Positions 57,700 to 64,000 of a DNA stretch of 64,000 nt are shown here, piece by piece. Each line of letters starts with the position of its first letter. Positions within the stretch are counted from its first letter, which is position 1. The notes under the pieces were generated by a model. That model worked only from the letters and a program-made list of their open reading frames with translations. It did no database searches and had not been told where the DNA came from. Source of the DNA: a bacterium (GTDB taxonomy: Bacteria; Krumholzibacteriota; Krumholzibacteriia; LZORAL124-64-63); contig JADJYS010000001.1 in assembly GCA_016719645.1 (NCBI GenBank), positions 186,001 to 250,000 of the forward strand. The letters run 5' to 3'. The position numbers and the translations under genes are program-made.

Positions 57700-58659
57700 T
57701 CAGTCACTCAGGTGCAGGTTCAGCAGCGGCAGCCAGCGGGTGCCGCGCCGGTTGTTGCCGGCGTAGTTGAGCAGGCCGATCTGGGCCCCGTGCAACTCGC
57801 TCGCATAGTTGACAATGCCGACCTGCAGCCCCTGCACGCCGACGTCGAAGCGGTTGTAGGCCCCGACGCCGATCCCTTCCAGCACGTCGCCGCGCAGGTA
57901 GGCGCCGCAGGCGGCCAGGCCGGCGATGCGGTCGGCGCCCAGCCCGCCGCCGGCCAGGGCGAGGCCGGTCAAGCTCTCGCCGCCGACCCCCAGGCCGCCG
58001 ACGAACACCCCGGTCAGGTTCTCGCCGCCGACCCCCAAGCCGCCGAAGAACAGGCCGGTCAGGTCGTCGCCGCCGACCCCCAACCCGCCGGCGAACACGC
58101 CCGTGAGGTCCTTGCCGCCGACCCCGAGGCCGCCCAGGGCGAGCCCGGTCATGTCGTCGCCGCCGACGCCCAGGCCGCCGAGCATGACGCCGGTCAGGCG
58201 GTCGCCGCCGAGGCCCAGGCCGCCGATCAAGATCCCGGTCATCTCGTCGCCGCCGAGGCCCAGCCCGCCCACGCCGATCCCGGTGAATTCGCCGCAGCCG
58301 GCGCCCAGGCCGCCCACCGCCAGCCCCCGCATCCGGTCCGCGCCGCAGCCCAGGAGGTTCAGCGTGACGCCGTCGATCTCGTCGGCGGCCGTCCCGGCCA
58401 GGCCGAGGCTGATCCCCTGGATGCGGCCGCTGGGTTCGCGCGCGGGAGCCCAGAACGAGACGGTCACGCCGCGGACCGACTGCAGGTCGTGGTCGCGCAG
58501 GTTGAAGCGCAGGCCCGTGAACGTCCGCGAGTTGCCGAAGGACAGGCCGTAGCCGGGCACGGGCAGGTCCAGCGAACCGGCGGCGGCGGTGGCGGCGGCG
58601 ATCGTCAGCAGCAGCGCGCCGAGCGCGGCGCGGGCGGGGATCGGGCGCGGTGCGGTCAT
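57700..58659 (-). CDS. Secreted surface repeat protein with ~15-residue Gly-rich repeats (LA_2272-like)
   Basis: A 319-residue exported protein with a signal peptide (~1-27). Residues ~110-250 consist of eight to nine tandem 15-residue units of the form LGVGGDDLTGLFFGG, encoded by 45-bp repeats at about 57930-58310. The C-terminal part, LQVGIVNYASELHGAQIGLL then LPLLNLHL, resembles the LA_2272-type surface-repeat proteins described from Leptospira. The periodicity suggests a beta-solenoid or membrane-associated beta structure. ATG 58657-58659 follows GGAGG. Function unknown. Confidence 0.78.
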   Translation of the reverse strand: MTAPRPIPARAALGALLLTIAAATAAAGSLDLPVPGYGLSFGNSRTFTGLRFNLRDHDLQSVRGVTVSFWAPAREPSGRIQGISLGLAGTAADEIDGVTLNLLGCGADRMRGLAVGGLGAGCGEFTGIGVGGLGLGGDEMTGILIGGLGLGGDRLTGVMLGGLGVGGDDMTGLALGGLGVGGKDLTGVFAGGLGVGGDDLTGLFFGGLGVGGENLTGVFVGGLGVGGESLTGLALAGGGLGADRIAGLAACGAYLRGDVLEGIGVGAYNRFDVGVQGLQVGIVNYASELHGAQIGLLNYAGNNRRGTRWLPLLNLHLSD

Positions 58660-58764
58660 GGCGGACCTCCGGATCTGGTGTCGGCGTCGGGTGGCCGCGT
58701 GGTAGACGCAGCGCGCCGCGGCAGGTTGCCGCAGCTGGCGGGAATCGGGGGGCCCGGCTGACGA

Positions 58765-58793
58765 ACGGCCCCGGTCCGTGGGACCGGGGCCGT
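58765..58793 (-). terminator. Hairpin terminator downstream of the RRM gene
   Basis: A perfect 13-bp stem ACGGCCCCGGTCC / GGACCGGGGCCGT with loop GTG, 29 bases past the stop at 58822 on the minus strand. The T-tract is weak. Confidence 0.65.
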
Positions 58794-58821
58794 CGAGTTC
58801 ACCATCGTGCCGATGCGGCGG

Positions 58822-59091
58822 CTACCAGCCGGACCGCTCGCGGCGCGGCTCGCGCGGGCGCGCCTCGTTGACCGTCAGCGCGCGGCCGTCGAACTCCTTG
58901 CCGTTGAGCTCGTCGATGGCGCGGCGGCCGGCGTCGTCCTCGGCCATGACCACGAAGCCGAAGCCGCGCGGGCGGCCGGTCTCCTTGTCGGTGATCAGGG
59001 TCACGTCCTCGACCTGGCCGTAGGGGGCGAAGAGGGCCTGGATCTCTTCTTCGGTCGAGCGGAAATTGAGGTTGCCCACATAGATCTTCAC
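58822..59091 (-). CDS. RRM-type RNA-binding protein
   Basis: An 89-residue single RNA-recognition-motif protein of the bacterial Rbp type. RNP-2 is KIYVGNLNF (residues 2-10) and RNP-1 is RGFGFVVM (~43-50). A short basic Arg/Pro tail ends in RERSGW. Such proteins act in cold response or RNA chaperoning in cyanobacteria and many FCB bacteria. Monocistronic, with its own terminator. Confidence 0.93.
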   Translation of the reverse strand: MKIYVGNLNFRSTEEEIQALFAPYGQVEDVTLITDKETGRPRGFGFVVMAEDDAGRRAIDELNGKEFDGRALTVNEARPREPRRERSGW

Positions 59092-59275
59092 AGGATCATC
59101 CTTTTGCTAGCCGGGACCGACGGCGGGACCACTCACGGGAACCGGGACGCAGTCACTGGCGGAAACGGGAACGCGGCAGGGCCGCGGGAACGACCGGAAA
59201 TCTATCGCGCGGAGCAGGGAATCTCAAGTCGGCGGGGGGAAAAAAACGGAGGGCTGGGCGGCCGGTCCGGGGCCT

Positions 59276-60879
59276 TCAGTACCGGCTGACCAGGCGCAGC
59301 TCGACGCCCGTGAAATCGGGCACCAGGTAGCAGGTGCCGGAGGTGCAGGCGGTGCCGCCACGGCGGCTGCCTGCGAACAGGGTCGCCTCGTGGTGGCGGT
59401 ACAGGGGGGCGACCGCCACCAGGGAAAACCAGCGGCGGGGTTCGTCTTCGACGACGCCGAAGGTCAAGGGGTCGTCCTTCTCGTCCGGGTCGTTAGAAAA
59501 TTCGGCCTGCAGGGCCACCGTGCCCAGGCCAGCCCTGTCCACGCCGAGCGCCAGGAAGAGGTTTTCGAAGGCCGACGCCTCGCCGAAGGTCGTCCTCTCC
59601 GCCCGCTGGTATTCCGTGACCAGGCGCAGGCCCAGTTCCCGTCCGACGCTCCGGCTCAGGGCGACTCCGGCCGTCCGGTGATCGGTGAGACCCTCGACCT
59701 CGTCGCGGCCGACGGCCGCGAACAGTTCCCAGCTCACGCGGGCGAGCGGGTCGCCCTGCAGGGCCACCGCATCGAGCCGGTAGCGTTTCAGGCCGCCGAC
59801 CTCGTTGACGGCCCGGGCCGAATCGAACTGCAGGGTCATGTCGCCGGGCAGCGATCCCATGACCGAGATCTGGCGCCCGTGTTCGCCGCCGGCGAGCAGG
59901 AAGTGGGACCGGCGGTTCAGCAGATGCTGGCTCATCTCGGGCACGAGGTTGGGGGGATCGTTCCAGCCCAGGGCGAACCCGTCGTAGTCCTTGGTCTCGT
60001 AGCTGCCCCCCCAGCGGCCGACGCTGATCTGGGTCGCCGTGTAGAAGGCGTGGGGGACCGCCCCGCCGGTTTCGAGACCGTCGTGCAGGGGATCCCAGGA
60101 CTGCCCGGCGTACTCGGCGTAGGCCTGCAGGTCGAAGCCGCGTTCCGCCAGCGACGGCGACAGGCTGGCGGCGCGCAGCGTCAGGTCGGCCGAAACGAAC
60201 TCGGCGAATTCCGGCGGCGATCCGGCGGGCCGGCTCTCGCTGCGCAGGTAGCCGGCTCCCACGGCCAGCGCGGGGTGGAATGCGATGGACGCGTGACCGC
60301 CGCTGACGTGGCCCTCGCGGCGCGGCAGGGCGTCGATCCCCGGCGGAACGTCGGCGTAGCGCACCGGCTCGCCGCCGAACAGCAGCGCCGAGAGCGGCCC
60401 CCGGTCCGCCTCCAGGATCACGCCTTCGAGGCTGCGGGAGTCGGTGTACTGGGACGCGGGGAAGACGGCGTCGCGCACGACGCCACCCAGTTCGAAGGCG
60501 CGAAAGAGCAAGCCGCGGCCGAGCGTCGCGAAGCCGTCGCCGAGGCGAAGGCGCAGCCCTTCGTCCTCCCACTCGGCGAACTTCAAGGTGATCTCGTCGT
60601 AGCGGGCGGGCAGGAAGCCGTCGTCGCGCGAGGGCCGGTAGCTCGCAGCGCGCAGTCCCGCGCGCAGGCCGTCGCGGCCGTAAACGAGGTCGAACTGGTC
60701 GAAGCTGCCGGTCGAGGCGGACGCTTCGGTGCGGGGGTCCCGGCCGACCTGCCAGAGCAGCAGGTTCGAGGCCTGCACCTCGCCGGAAGCGCCGCCGTCG
60801 CCGGCGGGCGTCGTCCGCGGGCACGCCCACGACGTCGACAGGCTCACGGCGATGGCGAGCACGACGCGCCGTGCGGCCC

Positions 60880-60883
<4 letters not shown>
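59276..60883 (-). CDS. Outer-membrane beta-barrel protein (DUF6029-like), last gene of the redox operon
   Basis: A 535-residue exported protein. The signal sequence (~1-22) ends in SWAC, so a lipoprotein-type processing site is conceivable but atypical. The body alternates short amphipathic strands (LRAGLRAASYRPS; LRLRLGDGFATLGRGLLF; LQFDSARAVNEVG) and ends in VELRLVSRY, with a C-terminal aromatic as in barrel proteins. The overall pattern resembles the DUF6029 family, which in my recollection occurs near TlpA/Omp28 thioredoxins in FCB genomes. ATG 60881-60883 overlaps the stop of the TlpA gene as ATGA, so it shares an operon with two thioredoxin-fold proteins. Confidence 0.75.
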
Positions 60884-61425
<542 letters not shown>

Positions 61426-61434
61426 GAGGCCCCC

Positions 61435-62256
61435 CTACTTCAGCAGCGTGATGAAGCGCGACTGGCTCCGTCCGTCGACCGCGAGCTCGACGAGGTAGCT
61501 GCCGCTGACCAGCGAACGGCCCTCCGCGTCGCGCCCGTCCCAAACCGCTTCGTGTTCCCGCCCGCCGTCACGGCTGCCGTCGACGAGCGTGCGCAGCACG
61601 CGGCCGTGCAGGTCCAGGATCCGCAACCGCACGTGCCGCGTCGCGACGCCATCGATCAGGAAGGACAGGGTCGTGCTCGGATTGAAGGGGTTCGGATAGG
61701 CCGGTCGCAGGAGGAACCCGTCGCGCGCCGGCGTGCCCGCGTCCGTGGGCAGGTCCGCCAGGGCGGCGGTGATCGCCGCGGTGGTCTGGGCCAGGTTCCA
61801 GCCGCTGCGGCGGAAGGTGATCAGCCCATTCCCGCCCACGACGAAGAAGACGTCGTAGGTGCAGGCGTAGCTCGCACCGATGCCGGCCGCGGCCGCGCCC
61901 ATCAGCGCGGGGTAGGTGATGCCGGTGACCGAGAGGAAAGAGTTCGTCTGGCTGAGGTTGCCGCCCCACATCTCCAAGCCGAGGGCTTGGAAATCCGGAC
62001 CCGCGAAACTGGAGGCCATGGTCTGCGTGGACGGACCCGCCGCCCGGCAACTGCTTCAGCCATGACCGAACATGAAGAGGAATTTCACTTTGCCGTCGTA
62101 GTCGGACAGGCGGTGCGTCTGACCGGTCGTGCTCTGCAGCGTGAATCCGGCGGCGACGTCGCCGACCTGCCCGACGGCGCCTGCGGTGCCGGCCGTCAGC
62201 GACAGCACGGCGACGGCCAGCGTGGTTGCTCTGACGATGAGGGATGAGGGCTTCAT
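61435..62256 (-). CDS. Secreted selenocysteine redoxin (AhpC/ResA-like, UxxC) with FlgD-like C-terminal domain
   Basis: A 273-residue protein if UGA 62058-62056 is read as selenocysteine (Sec67). ATG 62254-62256 follows GAAAGGA. The signal peptide (~1-27) is followed by a redoxin fold: VGDVAAGFTLQSTTGQTHRL, SDYDGKVKFLFMFGHG-U-SSC, FQALGLEMWGGN, and FFVVGGNGLITFRRSGW. Relatives have a WCxxC-type active site exactly where U-S-S-C stands. A PNPFNPSTTLSFLI-containing domain (~190-273) ends RFITLLK. It is first in an operon with a Cys-type TlpA and a barrel protein. Without readthrough the product would be a useless 66-residue fragment, while the downstream frame is intact and conserved in style. 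Confidence 0.82.
62029..62058 (-). promoter_or_regulatory. Sec codon UGA and candidate bacterial SECIS element (gene 61435-62256)
   Basis: Read on the minus strand: UGA at 62058-62056, 10 bases, then the 6-bp stem GGGCGG / CCGUCC (62045-62040 / 62034-62029, one G-U) with loop CGGGU. The GG again begins 18 bases after the UGA, the same geometry as in the element at 52282. Confidence 0.72.
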
Positions 62257-62303
62257 GGCGGTTCCTTTCGGGCCCACGGATGTGACGAATCCAACAAAAC
62301 ATG

Positions 62304-62331
62304 ATAATAGTTATCTTATATAGAGGAACAA
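62304..62331 (-). promoter_or_regulatory. Candidate sigma70-type promoter of the selenoprotein-TlpA-barrel operon
   Basis: On the minus strand TTGTTC (62331-62326) and TATTAT (62309-62304) are separated by 16 AT-rich bases, about 48 bases before the ATG at 62256. This is the most AT-rich stretch in the last 10 kb of the window. Confidence 0.6.
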
Positions 62332-62514
62332 CGGCACCTCGGCCATACCCCGGCTTGAACTTAGGTGAAATTCCCGGTGTTTTCGCGTCGGAAGCGAGCC
62401 CGGCTGGGTTGAGAACCGGCGATCCTGCCGATCCCGGGATGACGTGAACCCGAAAGCAGAGTATCCTTCGCCACTATTCCGGGCGAACGACCCTCAGAAC
62501 CCGTGGAGGACCCG

Positions 62515-64000
<1,486 letters not shown>

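Noticed and set aside
57930..58310. CRISPR-like array because of regular 45-bp periodicity
   Set aside because: The repeats are contiguous, in frame and coding, with no spacers and no cas genes.

Overview
The window is a contiguous stretch of a very GC-rich bacterial chromosome. Genes are densely packed, start and stop codons often overlap, and GTG starts are common. Several large secreted proteins end in a FlgD/T9SS-like C-terminal domain with the hallmark 'PNPFNP' block. This, together with LVIVD-type propellers, cohesin and dockerin-like modules, an NrfHA pair and TlpA/Omp28-like redoxins, points to a Gram-negative member of the FCB superphylum. Candidatus Eisenbacteria or Krumholzibacteriota are plausible; this is inferred from style, not from a marker-gene tree. 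No CRISPR array, rRNA operon, prophage or transposase was seen.

Layout. 1-6025: a PP2C/SpoIIE phosphatase coupled to a TPR protein (minus), an LpdD-like protein coupled to an inositol-phosphatase-like enzyme (plus), and a CHAT-like protein (minus). 6190-6534: a palindromic repeat element and tRNA-Leu. 6724-11917: housekeeping operon smpB, cell-wall amidase, GerMN protein, murI, rph, rdgB. 12096-13064: tRNA-Pro, tRNA-Arg, tRNA-His, ssb. 13227-16430: secreted LVIVD protein, nth, tRNA-Lys. 16640-20150: a lower-GC, multiply frameshifted remnant of a WDG-repeat plus S41-protease gene. 20243-29729: yaiI and secreted cohesin/dockerin/beta-helix proteins. 29751-34163: methyltransferase, GIN-domain protein and the nrfHA nitrite-reductase operon. 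34355-42306: two small genes, then a six-gene operon of overlapping signalling genes (HD-GYP, receiver, FIST, hybrid kinase, HDOD, degenerate kinase). 42423-49368: adk, an LVIVD protein, an aldo/keto reductase and the znuACB operon. 49476-58659: secreted proteins, ettA, a SGNH-like protein and a surface repeat protein. 58822-64000: an RRM protein, a redox operon and the start of acs.

Most notable findings. (1) Two secreted thioredoxin-fold genes are interrupted in frame by a UGA exactly where the first cysteine of a CxxC motif is expected (UPYC at 52282, UxxC at 62058). Each UGA is followed, at the same distance, by a 6-bp hairpin with a G-rich loop, as in bacterial SECIS elements. I annotate both as selenoproteins; the second heads an operon with a TlpA thioredoxin and an outer-membrane barrel. 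(2) Four otherwise unrelated secreted proteins end in the same C-terminal tail, roughly [WF]-G-x-V-K-[AS]-x-[WYF]-[RK]-stop, a candidate sorting signal used in place of the PNPFNP domain. (3) A three-copy palindromic element has two long hairpins, each closed by an AGGAG-like loop, with compensatory changes in the stems.

Working together: the secreted-protein set, the two C-terminal signal types and the extracytoplasmic redox genes suggest heavy investment in an extracellular or outer-membrane protein layer. The nrfHA pair suggests nitrite ammonification, and the signalling operon is probably tied to cyclic-di-GMP turnover.
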